Shown piece by piece: positions 16,946-28,990 of a stretch of DNA of 64,000 nucleotides. Within the stretch, counting starts at the first letter, position 1. Every line of letters begins with the position of its first letter. The notes under the pieces are model-generated. The model made no database searches and was not told the origin of the DNA. It saw only the letters and a program-made list of their open reading frames with translations. A program made the translations under genes and the position numbers. The stretch covers positions 224,411,978 through 224,475,977 of the forward strand of contig OX465281.1 in NCBI GenBank assembly GCA_949987705.1, in the 5' to 3' direction. Source of the stretch: Thereva unica. Its lineage: Eukaryota > Arthropoda > Insecta > Diptera > Therevidae.

Positions 16946-18727
16946 CTGTGCCATTTTAAGGCATACTATATACTTCTAGTCCAAAGAAAATTTCGAAATC
17001 ATTTTTAAATAGCCGGCAATGTTTAAATATTTTCACTCGACGACCGATATCAAAAGCAACATGTCGGGCAGTCAATATGGCCAGTATCGTCGGGCTATAT
17101 GGATATATTGCGGGGGAGTTTAAACATATTGATGGAAATAATGCTGAATTTTAAGCAATGTCGTTTAGCCAGTATTGCCGGCCACATACTGCTGAAAAAT
17201 GTTGCTCGTTTATAGGCACCTTTACGAAGTCAAAAATGATGTTTCAAACATTTCCCTCTATACGATTTCGTTGCTTGGCATACTAATACAATGCTTACTA
17301 TAATAAAATAAACTAAATAGTAAGTGTGAAAAGAAATACTTTAATCAAACACACTAATTAATGTAACGTGACATATTGGTGGAAAGATTTAAATCTTACA
17401 AATTTATTAATTAATTTAATTTTTTTTCGAAATGTCTTCTTCCCACTTATATATTCTTGCACATGTTAAAGTTTTTCAAAAACCCAAAATATTCTTGAAA
17501 ATTAATCCGAAACCCGTCAATTTCTAATAGTTGTCAATCAATCAAAAATCACGAATCAATTTTCATCAACAACAGATTTTATAGTCTTCATCGAAAATCT
17601 GCTACTAAAAATACTAACAAAGATCGAAAACAAAAAACAATAAATAAATAGAAACTAAATATAGTTTTAGAACTATGATTCAACAATAAGCTTTTCGATC
17701 GTAAATCTCTGTAGTTCTCGAGGTGTGAATTAACAACAAGTGTCATAGCTTGACTTGAGGCACTAATTAAAATCAATAGAACTAAAAGATTTATAAAGGT
17801 TTCATTAGCAAGAGATAAGAATAGTTTGTTAGTCATGGGTATGGTGCCCATTAATGTATTGTTGGTAAGAATACAGAGTTATAAAAATAACTTCCATCAA
17901 AACAATTTCAAGTTGTCAAATCGGAGTAACTCAAGTCACATACAAAATCTATTACCTTCGCATTTAAATATTTTCGTTAATTCATTTCATGAAATATGTA
18001 CGTGTGTATTTTCATAAAATTCTTAAAAAAATATTACTTCCATTAATTACGACGTCAAATACAAAGAAGCAAAACTTAATTTACCCCAAAAACAGACAAA
18101 GCAAATTGCATTTAATTTCAATTAAAAATCTCTCAACTTCACAAGCACACGAATAAGACAATTACAATCTTCTTGAAAAATTTTCATGTTTCCAAATTAC
18201 TGCAGACGACAGGTTAAAATTTTCGGGGCTGGGGCGGGGGTGGAAAATTGAGTACGAAAAAAAAATATTATTTGCCATCATTAAAGCTTTTGAAAAATTG
18301 CTTTTTGTTGTGTCTGTCGCTGGTTTTTATATTGTTTTAATTTTTTTTCGGCGGTTTTTTGTAATTCAGAAAAAAATATTGTCGAAATATAAATATAGGA
18401 TATAATTGACGAAGCCTCGTCGTTTGCAGACTCACTCTCACCTCTTGTTGAGGCTAATTTTAGAGACAAGCCCCACTAGAGAAAAATTTGTCGGACAGAA
18501 TCTTTTGTTATGATGTTTTCCATTCGAGATGCGGTTATGATGAGCGGAAGAGTTGAGCGCAGTGGCGTAGCAAGAAATATTTTCAGGGGGGTTAAATAGT
18601 TATAAGTGGAGTTTTCTGAACTTTAAACATTATTATTTCCAAATTGATACAACTTTTAGTTATGTTTTAATAGGAATAAGACCAGGCGAAGTGTTTTAGA
18701 GGAATTCAGTTTATGAACTATTGACAT
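16946..18727. other. No gene seen
   Basis: AT-rich, with short chance frames only (17588-17851 -, 17826-18017 +). The 16,990-17,220 part has several diverged CCGGCAATG/GCCAGTATTG motifs, which suggests an old unclassified repeat. Confidence 0.4.
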
Positions 18728-19281
18728 ATTGGCCCCGGTGCTGAAAGTCGTATTTGCTGTCATAAGAAGTGAAGCTAATACAGTGGTGTGCTGATAGTCA
18801 ATTCTTGTCGTGTAAAATCTGCTGACATAAACGACAGCTTATTTGGTGTGCTGTCAGTCGTTTTGTTGTCACTTTTGGTCGGGCTGTTTGCGTTAGTGAC
18901 AAAGTACGAAAAATTTGACAGAAAACACATATTTGTTATTTTGGAGTGTTTAATTTTAAGTTTTTAATAATTTCAGAATAAAAATTACAAATAGAAAACA
19001 ATACGCAACATAAGTTTGAACTTTAGAAAACCATCCAGATGTGGCTAAAGGGCACAACAAGAATTTAACTAAAAATGTTTTTTCCTCACGAAACACACAA
19101 ACTTAGCACATACACTCTCAGACCCTTGTGCTGACAGTCGTAATTTTACTGAAACGACAATTTCTTCAGCCCGAACGACTTTTTTCGAAACTTGATTTTT
19201 AGCACACCAACTAAAAAACGAAACGACATCGACATCTCTATGCGACTGTCATATGACTCGAGTTTCAGCACACGGGCCATT
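18728..19281. mobile_element. Inverted-repeat element with repeated GTGCTGACAGTCGT motifs
   Basis: Ends pair imperfectly (left ATTGGCCCCGGTGCTGAAA; right the complement of ATGGCCCGTGTGCTGAAA). Inside, 'GTGCTGA(C/A)AGTCGT' and its complement recur on both arms (about 18,733, 18,786, 18,851, 19,131). The central part is AT-rich without a gene. A related hairpin element is at 57,130-57,365, sharing the 'ACCCTTGTGCT...GCGTAATT' stretch. Confidence 0.55.
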
Positions 19282-19384
19282 GATCAATGGTTCCAGAGCA
19301 ATGGTTGTGGAAAAGTCATAGTTATAGGTTTCTACGGTTTTCAGCAACTTTGTTTATTACTTCCTTAGCCGTTACGTCGATCTC

Positions 19385-20105
19385 CCTATGAATACTCAAA
19401 AGAGCAAGACCATTCAGCCGCTGTTCTCCAGTTGCACTACTTTGCCATTACGTCATTACTATTTACGAAAATCATACAATCGAGGCTACAGAAACATCGA
19501 GAGCAAACGAGCGGGAGAGAACAAGCGGGATTTAGACCACATCGAGGATGCATTGATCAAATATTCGCACTAACTGTCGTCGTTTTCATCGATTTCAAAT
19601 CCGCTTTCGATTGCATTGATTGGAACAGCTTGTGGAGAGTCTTGGAAACCGAACACGTGCGATTGAGAATAATGAAACTTTTTCAAGTTCCTACAATGGC
19701 TCAGCTAGTGGCGTTCGTATTCGAAGCGACTTATACGAGGAGTTCCCGATGCAAACGGGTGTCCGTTAAGTATTTCCATCAAAACAAAAGTACGCCTTTA
19801 CCGAACGTTGATCCTTCCGATTCTTCCTTATGGATCTGAAACGTGGACACTGCTCAAACTGGACGTAAAGAAACTCGAGGTCTTCCTAATGTGATATTTG
19901 AGGCAGATCCTCGGTGTCTCACTAAGCGATCGCCTTCGAAACGAGACAGTCAGACAAAGATGCGATCAGCAGACACTAATCGAAGAAGAAATGCAAAAAC
20001 GTCGACTACGGTGGCTTGGACATGTAGACGGCAGCGTATCTGTTACGGGGACGTCCCGCTAGGACCGCCAGCTAACGGATCAAAGAAGAAGAAAAGAAGA
20101 AGATG
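19385..20105 (+). pseudogene. Non-LTR reverse transcriptase relic, RTE/R1-like C-terminal half
   Basis: RT motifs in shifting frames: REQAGFRPHRGCIDQIFAL near 19,520-19,570, VFIDFKSAFDCIDWNSLW near 19,590-19,635, then, in another frame, a C-terminal part reading LPYGSETWTLLKLDV, LRQILGVSLSDRLR, RRLRWLGHV. This ending is typical of endonuclease-RT non-LTR elements. The catalytic YADD block is deleted between the two parts and several frameshifts are present. Confidence 0.8.
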
Positions 20106-20286
20106 ATACGTCAGAGTGACCGAACGTGAGATCTGAGCTCGATTAACATTCAAAGGACGAGCTTTCCGAATACTCTCCATTCTATTGAAGTAGACTAAAC
20201 TGTGAGTCCTAGAAAGAGACACAGTGATTAGAAAGACGCATTTTGTCGAGAATCATTTTTATGTTATATAAAATTTTGAAAAAAAA

Positions 20287-20400
20287 GGGGCCATTCATAA
20301 ATTACGTCACAGGAATTTCATGTAATTTGTGCCCCTCCCCCGTCCTTGTCACATTTGTTCCTCTCCCCCCTCCCTAGTGTGACGTCTCATATTTTGCAAT
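20287..20400. repeat. Partial copy of the GGGGCCAT(C/T)CATAAATTACGTCAC element
   Basis: Left end GGGGCCATTCATAAATTACGTCAC followed by the C-rich core and GTGTGACGTC. The far terminus is not seen. The same end occurs in reverse at 23,815-23,842. This terminal sequence is widespread in insect genomes as a small non-autonomous element. Confidence 0.65.
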
Positions 20401-20555
20401 TTTACATCTAGAAATTATTCCGAAATTAAATTTATTTCCATTTAAATTATTTTTAATGGTTTTATGTAGCTTGACCTCGTATAATGGTTTGTTTGCTTCT
20501 TTGGTTCAAATTTTGCGACAGCTTTTTCGCGTTCCACATATTAGAACAAGCTGAG

Positions 20556-21092
20556 CCTATGGAATTAGAAAAAGAAGAAGAAGTACCACACTTGTCCATG
20601 AACGAAAACCAGTACCAAATGGCTCAACGAGCTATGAATGCTGTTCAAAGCGAAATATTTGCGATGGTAACCAAATCAATTCATACTCAGATATCTGGTG
20701 GTGGCGAAAGATTGAGAATATTATTAGGACCCAAAGTTATGTTACGTGCTAACGTTGACGTCTCGAAACAGTTGGTGAACGGCACAATCGGCTACATCAC
20801 AAAGATTGTTTGGTCTCAGTATCGTCGAAGGCAAATGTACGAAACGGTCATATCATCTGTTCAAATTGATTTTAAAAGGGATGGCGTACATCTTATCCAT
20901 CCTAAAGCCATACAATTTCCAGCAAAGTTTAATTATGGAACGGCCGAGAGAAGGATGTTGGCAATAATTTTGTCATGGGCCTCCACTGTCCATAAAATGC
21001 AGGGTAGTACCATGTTGTAGTGTATTTGGGCTCCAAACTTTTTGCGGAAGGTCAAGCGTATGTAGCATTATGTAGCGACTGATCAAGAGTTC
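20556..21092 (+). pseudogene. Helitron-type PIF1-like helicase relic with central deletion
   Basis: Starts with a segment typical of the region just before Walker A in Helitron helicases (LSMNENQYQMAQRAMNAVQSEIF). It then jumps directly to the C-terminal helicase part: GPKVMLRANVDVSKQLVNGT, then IHPKAIQFPAKFNYGTAERR, then ILSWASTVHKMQGST. Walker A, Walker B and the intervening motifs are absent. After the stop at 21,020 the expected continuation (YLGSKLFAEGQAYVAL) appears in the +1 frame. So there is one large deletion and one frameshift. The open frame's upstream start is not supported. The parent would be an autonomous Helitron Rep-Hel protein. Confidence 0.85.
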
Positions 21093-21627
21093 TGACCGCC
21101 CTAGGCTAATTATGAGGACGCGACCCCGTCAGGTGTGTTACGGGCGGCCTAAAAAGTAGTAACTGAGTAGAGTAGTAGTGTAAAAATTTTAACATGGTTC
21201 ATACTACCTATAAAAGAATTCAGATCGATCTGCAAGTGAAACTAACGTTGCTCTTTAATCTGCATGACATTCAACATTAGGGTGGCAAACCATTTCTTAA
21301 GCTTACCGTACATAAAGGCAAAGTACCTCACGCATTATAAGACCAAAATCATGACAAGTGACTGTAAGCTACCGAGTAGAAAATCAAATCCATGTGGTAT
21401 TTGGCCGCATGACTTGTATTGGCTTAGTTTCTAAAGACAACTTAGTTTCCATTGCCATTGACCATGAGAGTGGTCATCTAGTGTGTGAAGTTGCTTCGAC
21501 TTGAGTATTTTTAAAGATTTGCACTTCTGTTATTGTTAAAGAGGAGAGGCATCATACAAGTGAAACGTTTTTGCAACTGATTAATGATTTATTTGAAAAT
21601 TATAGTAATTAAGTAATTATTATTAGA
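21093..21627. other. No gene seen
   Basis: Possible 3' remains of the Helitron relic, then unassigned sequence up to the hAT relic. Confidence 0.35.
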
Positions 21628-21960
21628 TTATACAAAAGTCCTTTTTCGTGCTTTAGCGTTTGCAAATCTTTCTACAAATTTAATAATTTGTAAAAAATCA
21701 CTTTCTATGTACATTAGCGAGAGTGCTGCAAGTTTTTGCTGGCGGAGTGTGGAGCGCAAGTAATTTTTCACTCTTTTAAGTGCTGAAAAAGACCTTTCGC
21801 TGTTGGTAGCACTCATTGTCCAAAAAATTCTTTATATTATCTCCACGTTCGAATGCATGAAATATTGAAACTTTTTATTAACTGCAACAAACTCTTTGTG
21901 TTTCTGGCAGAAAGAGAATGCTCGGCCTCGGTGTCAGATTTTAAAAACTGCGCCAAATGG
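21628..21960 (-). pseudogene. hAT transposase C-terminal dimerisation-domain relic
   Basis: 21628-21816 on the - strand reads SATNSERSFSALKRVKNYLR followed by an LAALSLMYIESDF segment. This is the hAT C-terminal dimerisation motif (A.SER.FS.LK.IK.YLRS). Upstream sequence in a different frame (FLKSDTEAEHSLSARN) may be further transposase remains but is not certain. No DDE region is visible. Confidence 0.75.
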
Positions 21961-22406
21961 ACGCTTTCTTCTGCAAAGGGGCCGTATTTGGTTTCTCGAG
22001 TCGACATTGTCGTCTGTCGATAAATAAAAATTGGCATTTGGCGACACGATATCGTCTCTTTACGTGTCGATAAAGACGTTTGACGATTATTAAAAACCTC
22101 AATTTATGCATACAATAAACTTTTAACAATTTCTATTTTAATTAAATATACGTGGTTTGCTACCTTGAAGTAATACCACCCAATTTGATGGTTTTGTATG
22201 GCTGCGCTTAGCTGTCGATTTGGTCGTGAAACCAAATATGAAACTTAAAGAAAATCGAGAAGCTTTTTTTGAAACCAAATACGGCCCAAGGTTTAATCAG
22301 TGGCATATAGTTGTTTTAACTCCTTTGCTTTGTTTCTAATAAATCCACTGTCGTCTAGTTCATGTAGTTTCCATAAGAAACCAAATTTTGTGTTTACTGT
22401 ATTATA

Positions 22407-22628
22407 GGGCATTTTCGAGAATTCACCATGGTAGCTACCAGTCGAACCAGAAGTTAATCTACCACGTTCAAAAATTGATTACTTGCCATAAGTCACCACT
22501 CAACATGTTCTACTATTCAGCGGCAAGGTAACCAGGGTCTCACCAACAGGATAAGAGGGTAAGTAATCGATGGTAGATTAGCTTCTGGTTCGACTGGTAG
22601 CTACCATGGTGAATTCTCGAAAATGCCC
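22407..22628. mobile_element. Inverted-repeat MITE, 222 bp
   Basis: Terminal inverted repeats of about 58 bp with one or two mismatches, starting GGGCATTTTCGAGAATTCAC. A 3-bp ATA flanks both sides (22404-22406 and 22629-22631), a candidate target duplication. Terminus GGG and 3-bp duplication would suit a PIF/Harbinger-like MITE, but ATA is not the usual TWA, so the class is tentative. Confidence 0.8.
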
Positions 22629-23243
22629 ATAAATAATTTGCCGGTTTTTTAAGACTTACCTAGCGGCAAACGCGAGAACTAGGTTGCACCATTTAAATTC
22701 CGAATTTCCCATACGAAATGAAGTTAAAATTTACGCCCGTTATTGCGAGGCGTATTAAACAAAACTCGCACTTAGGCACTTTGTTGCCAGCTCGACCACC
22801 GACCGATTCGAGTAACAAGTCAGAGTTTGCTTTACGCGCCCTTTTTAAAATTTCAAAAATTATTTTTATGAAGTCGGTTAATGAAATCAGGGACTCTCAA
22901 GTCTCAAGCGCATTTAGTTTTAGTTCTTTTGTCTCGGTCTAGTTGAAATATGTAGGGTAGATGTAATAATGCTAGATTAGTGCATGCGAAGACACGATTT
23001 CAGAGCGCCCCCCGATCCTCGCGCCCTAGGCTGCAGCCTAATTAGCCTAAGGATTAATCAGGCCCTGATTATGTAGCATTGCTTCGCGTAAGGGCTTTGG
23101 AAGGGCTATATATTGAGGAACTTGATTGTCAGATATTAACAGGTAAGAAACCGTGCAATAAAGATGCAATGAAACGCAACGAGTTTTCGCAGTATGCCTC
23201 GCGTAAGGTGGGGTATTACTGTACTTAGATAGTAGATTATTAG
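22629..23243. other. No gene seen
   Basis: Chance frames only (22718-22942 +, 23047-23286 -). Confidence 0.35.
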
Positions 23244-23842
23244 ATGTGACGTAACGAAATTTAGCACCCCTCCCACCCCTTGTCACACAATATGAGTGTT
23301 CGGCTACTCCAAATTAGATCCCGCGGGATCCCAAGTTTTGATAGTAAAATTGAATAGTGGGGATAAAAATATGAAAGTAAGAAAACACTTTCTGGGATGT
23401 TTTTTTTTGCAAATCAAGAAGACTATAACCTAGAAATCACTTGGGTCTTCAAATTAATGAACAAAGCTATTGAAACTAACAATTTATTTAAGAAATTATT
23501 CAAAATCTTGTTACTAGGCACCAAATAAAAAACTTATTTTAATCACACTTCATTTTTGGTTTAACATGATAAGTGACAGTTCCTATTGACAATTCAAATG
23601 CACTACAGAATTGTTTTGACAGTCAGCCACAGTCGCCGGGACTCAAAACCTCGAGCACTAATTTGCAAGAGGGGAAGCGAAAATTTCCCCTCTTTTTCGA
23701 TCCCAAGAAAGTTAGCGAACACGAAATTTGCGCAAATGGGATCCCGAGGAATCTAATTTGGAGTAGCCGAACACTCTTAATGTCACACTTCGTCGACCCC
23801 CTTCCTTCCCCTTAACGTGTGACGTAATTTATGGATGGCCCC
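23244..23842. mobile_element. GGGGCCATCCATAAATTACGTCAC-type MITE, split by a nested insertion
   Basis: Right end at 23,842 is the complement of GGGGCCATCCATAAATTACGTCAC; the left part (GTGACGTAACGAAATTTAG and the C-rich core to 23,293) is a diverged, slightly truncated left half. The two halves are separated by the inverted-repeat element at 23,294-23,776. Confidence 0.65.
23294..23776. mobile_element. Nested inverted-repeat element, 483 bp
   Basis: Ends GAGTGTTCGGCTACTCC... and its complement, inverted repeat about 38 bp long with a few mismatches (through AAATTAGAT(C/T)CC and GGGATCCC). No coding frame and no sure target duplication. Inserted into the MITE above. Confidence 0.8.
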
Positions 23843-25755
23843 AAAGGTTATATTTGTAGTGTATTTTCTTCGCGCTGAATGTACTCACCAAAATTGCAAA
23901 ATGATATTATAAAAGTTTAAGTTGAATTTTCTTCATACAAAAGGCATATGGGAGGGGGTTTCGACCCAAAACCCCTCCGTTCCTACGCCACTGGTTGAGG
24001 GGTATTTTTTGATTGTATTACATTTATTATTATCATTATTATTATTTTGTATTAAAATAAACATGCCTTTAGAATGCCACACCAAGCTGTGAGTAACAAT
24101 ATGCAGTAGAGATAACTATATAAACAGCAAGAAGTGTAGAGGTACTTACTCTTCTTCCTCAGTCATGGATGGGATCTCCCGGTGGAAAGAATTTAGTGTT
24201 GAAAGAAATATTCAATGTTTAACAACAATTTTCAACAACAAGTCTAAAATTAACACTTTTATTTTTATAGTGCACTAATCTGCACTAATTCTTATACATT
24301 TTTTTTTTGCATAAAAACATTTATTTAGATAAAAAATAAAAAAAACTTCACAATCCAAAGCTAATTTATTAGGCCGAGACTAGCTTTTCAACGACTTGGT
24401 TTTAAACCGGCAGAGAATTCGTCCACGCGACTATTTTTACTTTCGGTTTCTGCTGGTTCAGGCAAAAGTAAAGAATCGACACGGGCCGAATACAATTCTG
24501 AAAAAAAAAAAAAATTTAAAAAAAACTGCAGAAAAAAATAACACATCAAAAAAACCGACGAGCCAAGGTATTCGCAAAATAGTATTGTTTGTATAAAAAA
24601 AAAAAATAAAAATAAAAAAAAATATGAAAATAAAAATTTGACACCGACACACAAAAGTATTTGTGATATCGCAGCTTTATTGGCGGAGCCACGGGCGTTC
24701 CCGAGCTACGTAAGTGAAAAACTAGTGGAAAACCCGAAAGAAAACACTTTTCCAGTCCGCCCGCGATAATCGCGAGTTTATCAATTTCATCTGTGGCCGC
24801 CGTCGATTGTATATAGTGCCTGCCCGCACACACACACACACATAATCATCAGAGGGACAGAGAAAATTGGTTTGAAAATTTTTGGGGGAAATTTTCTCGG
24901 CGTTTTTTTGTTCCCCCCAATTGAGTTAATTTTCCCCGAGAAAATGTATTTCCCGCTGGCACATAATCATTTGATGACGGCACGCCTTTAGTTCCTGGCG
25001 GAGCATCGCGTTATAATGTAAAAATGACGTCAGGGAGAGACAGACGCGGGTCCCCTGGCCCCAAAAAAAAATCCCCAAATATTCCAAAAACTCAAATAAA
25101 TAATATTAAAACAGCTGGGAATCCCCGGGGAATGGGGATGTGGGGAGCAGTAGTATATCGGGTGCACCCCAAAGCATCCATCCATGAAATGTGTGATATA
25201 CGTATGTAGATGAAAATCATTCTGGATTCTGATGATGATATGCTCCTGGATGCTCCACACCAAACCCCGACAACTGACGATGCCTGCGGGCTCATGATGG
25301 AGAAAATGGATTGATTTGTTGATAGCCACTGAGACGAGACAGTTTCATAGTTCTCGCCGGATGATAGTTCTGCCACAGAAGATAAATTTAGACTAGAGTC
25401 AGACAATATGTTGATATTTAGTGTAACATTCCCAGGTGTCAGCATATTTTTGTGTTTTATGAGTGCAGCTCATCGGGGCCAGACAATAGCCCAGGCTCTC
25501 CACAAAAACATAAGTAAATGATTTATCTATTGTATAATGCAGGAGCCGGTTCTATAGTTAGCAAAATTTGCTTCAGACTATTATTAGAAAATAAACTTCA
25601 CACCGAAATAGTTTAAGAGGGAAAATTAATAACTTTTCATCGCAAATATGCTAGAGTAAGAATTCCCCCCCGCATTTTCTATGAAGCTTGAAATACAGTT
25701 TATATTTGAACTAGTTGCAGTCTCCAATAATTTAATTTAGACAAGCTTTTATTAA
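23843..25755. other. No gene seen; poly-A/T runs and a short (CA)n
   Basis: Contains A/T-rich stretches, a (CA)n run at about 24,829-24,842, and several overlapping chance frames on the - strand (24388-24839, 25030-25445). The 24,700-25,000 part is less AT-rich and has a (CG)-containing unique look, but no coding or RNA signal. Confidence 0.35.
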
Positions 25756-25941
25756 TCTATAATATAAAAATGAATCGCTAAATGTGTTGCTAAGCGCAAA
25801 ACTCGAGAACGGCTGGACCTATTGGACTAATTTTTTTTTCGAATATTCGTTGAAGTACGAGGATGGTTCTTACGGAGAGAAAAATTTAAAAAATTGCCTG
25901 AAAAAACAAAAAAATGGTAATTTTAGGAATTTTCACTTCAT

Positions 25942-26083
25942 TTTAGTTTCAATAGCTTCATGGCCTACCTATTGTTTGACAAATGTAAAATTGTCATTAA
26001 ATTGAATCATTACATTTAATGAAAATTTCAAATTTACGCAGCTGTCAAACAATAGGTAGGCCATGACGCTATTCAAACTAAAA
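25942..26083. repeat. Long hairpin inside the Helitron-like element
   Basis: Arms of about 60 bp: CATGGCCTACCTATTGTTTGAC... pairs with GTCAAACAATAGGTAGGCCATG, and the pairing continues inward through AAATGTAAAATTGTCATTAA. The loop is about 10 nt. The same hairpin is at 56,504-56,660. Confidence 0.85.
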
Positions 26084-26091
26084 TGATCCAC

Positions 26092-26821
26092 AGCGGCCGT
26101 CTCAAGAGGGCGGGGCGGTGTACCACTTTCTTCACAACCACCTCGACATGGGTATCAAATGAAAGGGTATGATAAGTAGAATACAATAAGCAATGTAGTA
26201 TACAAAATATATCTTTAGATCCATGGCGCCCGTCTCAAGAGGGCGGGGTACCACTTTCTTCACAACCACCTCGACATGGGTATCAAATGAAAGGGTATGA
26301 TAAGTAGAATACAATAAGCAATGTAGTATACAAAATATATCTTTAGATCCATGGCGGCCGTCTCAAGAGGCCGGATTACCACTTTCTTCACAACCACCTC
26401 AACATGGGTATCAAATGAAAGGGTATGTTAAGGAGAATACAATAAGCAATGTAGTATACAAAATATATCTTTAGATCCACGGCGGCCGTCTCAAGAGGGC
26501 GGGGTACCACTTTCTTCAAAACCACCTCGACATGGGTATCAAATGAAAGGGTATGATAAGTAGAATACAATAAGCAATGTAGTATACAAAATATATCTTT
26601 AGATCCATGGCGGCCGTCTCAAGAGGGCGGGGTACCGCTTTCTTCACAACCACCTCGACATGGGTATCAAATGAAAGGGTATGATAAGTAGAATACAATA
26701 AGCAATGTAGTATACAAAATATATCTTTAGATCCATGGCGGCCGTCTAAAGAGGCCGGATTACCACTTTCTTCACAATCCCCTCAACATGGGTATCAAAT
26801 GAAAGGGTATGATAAGTATAC
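26092..26821. repeat. Minisatellite, 128-bp unit, about 5.7 copies
   Basis: Units start near 26,094, 26,227, 26,355, 26,483, 26,611 and 26,739: the first is 133 bp, the rest exactly 128 bp. Each contains CGGCCGTCTCAAGAGG, GGTATCAAATGAAAGGGTATG and CAATAAGCAATGTAGTATAC. Copies differ by a few bases (units 3 and 6 share GGCCGGATTACC, the others GGCGGGGTACC), so an alternating higher-order pattern is possible. The repeated 60-aa - strand frames (26132-26698) are products of the repeat. Confidence 0.95.
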
Positions 26822-27107
26822 TATTTATGGGGTTTATCCCATAATCACAAAATAACTATTGATGATAAATAGAAAACACGGACGTTCAATAGTAACAAGT
26901 TTATTATTATTTTATTCTCTAAATGCTTTCGAGGAAAACGTGGCGACCGGACCGATCTTATCGCTGTTCGATTGTAGTACCTTCTGTGTACCGCACGATC
27001 TTCTGCCTTGCCGGAACTTCTGTTCTCTTGTGTTTTGTGTGGTGCCATAGTGATCTTCGAATTTTAGTTTAGTATTTCACCGTTTCCGGTTGGGTCGCCA
27101 CATCATT
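26822..27107 (-). repeat. Possible solo or 3' LTR (gypsy-like), tentative
   Basis: On the - strand a purine tract (TCGAGGGGGAA) is followed by TGATGTGGCGACCC, as at a 3' LTR start, and an AATAAA cluster lies about 190 bp further on. The far end is not clearly CA and no partner LTR is in the window. The small open frames here overlap on both strands and are not supported. Confidence 0.3.
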
Positions 27108-27686
27108 CCCCCTCGAAGGAAATTTCTTATAATTTTGTTTATACAGTTTTTTTTTAGTTCATGCATGATTACAATTTTATATGTTTTTTAAAGTTCTTAA
27201 GATTAGTTAAATATTTATTTTTGAATTCAAGTTTTGGAACGAAGTTCCTTATTATTAATTATTAATGGTATCTACTGTTTTGTTAATTCATAATATAATG
27301 TTTCGATTTTGTTTATGACATAATTTTGAATCTTTCTTTATATATGTATGTATTCAATTATTTTACAATTCAAATAGCAAAGGTTACTTTAGGTTTGTTA
27401 GATCTAGTAATCTAATAAAAATAGAAAAAACAAAAATTCATATTGTAGGCTAGAACGCTTGAGCTAGTTCAGCAGTGTGCCTAGTGGTTTGTCGCTTAGG
27501 CTTGACTGTTCAAGCTAGCACGGGGCACTGACATAGTGCAATAGACGTCAGACTCATACTCCTCCAAGTAACAGCTTAGGGTTCGCCAAACCAGGCCCAG
27601 ATCTGCAGCGTTCGATGTGACTGAGACGGCATATCAGGATAAGGCATTATAAAACTACCGGTACCCATAGGAGATCGTTAAATGAC
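27108..27686. other. No gene seen
   Basis: Very AT-rich to about 27,440, then mixed sequence leading into a non-LTR relic. Confidence 0.35.
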
Positions 27687-28990
27687 GTGGGGTTTCAGAA
27701 GGTGTACACTAGTACATCCTCTGATTTTAACAATCTTTGGATTAAAATAATTATTCATAGCCACGTCATATTCTTCTGTTATTCATATAGGAATCTTAGT
27801 ATTAGTAATGAAGCCACCACCTCAGCCTTCGATGCTATTTCCGAAAGGATTTCCGGATTTTTATTTTCCCACTCGGAGAGTGAAATCATTGTTGCGGGTG
27901 ATTTCTACGTCCACAATGTACATTTGCTATATTACTCAAGTGGCACCAGTGTATTTGGCAAAGACGGTGAGCTCTTTGCTAGCCTCAACAACTTATACCA
28001 AATTGTTAAATGATCTACGATAGTCTATGATATTCCAGGTGAAGGAGCCCATCTTCTTGATCTATTTCTTACTTCTCATGCGACGCGGTAATCCGTCAAG
28101 GTTAGCTCACCAGTTGGCAACTCGGACCACAAACTAGTTAGCGCTTATTTCCAATATCCATCCTCGAGCACAACCACCACAGCTCCTAAAAGAACTGTGT
28201 GGCACTATTGGAAAGCCAACTGGTTAGGGTTTACTCGCTTTTTTCAAGCCACTGACTGGGATTTGTGCTTCCGTAAAGCCTATGCGAGCTATGCCGCCCT
28301 CTGTGTCACCAAAATTATATGAGCGGGTATGCTCTTATTCATCCCTCACCCTACCAAATCTGTGAAGCCTAGGCCGAAAAGATAGTTCAATGGGGAATGT
28401 ATGAACGCAATCAAAGCTAAATAAGCCGCCTAGAGAGCATACAGACGTTCGCCTAACAAGCCACTTCGTCGTGAGTACATCAAATTGAGAAACTTCTGTA
28501 ATTCCATCATCAGGAAAGTCAAATCATCATTTGATGATAGATTGAGAAGAAAAAACTTCTGATCCTCTGCCATCAAGAAGAGTTTCATTCCTCCTCAACA
28601 CCTCCTTTTATTCACAACAAGGAAGTGATAACAGACAGCAAACCCAAAACCGACTTATTAGCATCCCCGTTCGCCTCTTCTTTACCCGATGCTGTTATGT
28701 CACCCTCCACTCTCGAGATTACCACCCCATCAATGGACGGGGTTCACTTCAGGACTCGCGAGGTATTCAGGTACCTGAAAGAACTCGACGTCAACAAATC
28801 TACTGGCCCTGTCAAAATCCCCTCTATAGTACTTAAAAAATGTGCCTCACCTTTGGCTAAAACTCTGCGCAAACTTCCGAAACTTGGAAACTACCTCATG
28901 TTCAGTCAAAAAAAGTCAAATCAGCGACCCGGTAAACTACCGCCCTATAGCAATTACTTCTGGGTATGCTGGGTAGCAGTACCCATCCGA
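27687..28990 (+). pseudogene. Non-LTR retrotransposon relic: endonuclease to start of RT
   Basis: Mainly one frame with several stops: SFSYRNLSISNE-type start, IIVAGDFYVHNVH (GDFN-like motif), HLLDLFLTSH, then SPVGNSDHKLVSAYF (the SDH motif of AP-type endonucleases), then the spacer with R/K-rich segments. From 28,625 another frame gives REVFRYLKELDVNKSTGPVKIPSIVLKKC, the usual RT entry motif ('L..LD..KS.GPD.IP..VLK.C'). No YADD block follows. Multiple stops and frameshifts; inactive. Confidence 0.8.

Larger units (their letters stand above)
25756..26821 (+). mobile_element. Helitron-like non-autonomous element: 5' end, hairpin and minisatellite
   Basis: Begins TCTATAATATAAAAATGAATCG with AACTCGAGAACGGCTGGACC shortly after, which I know as a 5' end motif of insect Helitron-like elements. 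It is followed by a long hairpin (25,942-26,083) and then the 128-bp minisatellite. 5' end, minisatellite and stem-loop are the parts expected of non-autonomous Helentron-type elements. The 3' boundary is unclear; I end it with the last minisatellite unit. A second, reverse copy without the array is at 56,300-56,870. Confidence 0.55.

Noticed and set aside
24388..24839. Phe-rich - strand frames that look like membrane proteins
   Set aside because: Come from poly-A/T runs; no start context, three overlapping frames.
26132..26698. Three near-identical 60-aa frames on the - strand
   Set aside because: Products of the 128-bp tandem repeat. The unit is not a multiple of three, so no long repeat protein is possible.
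26092..26821. CRISPR-like array
   Set aside because: Units are directly adjacent 128-bp repeats with no unique spacers, and the DNA is eukaryotic.
26845..27050. Overlapping + and - frames of 63-67 aa
   Set aside because: Neither shows a motif; they lie in the possible LTR.
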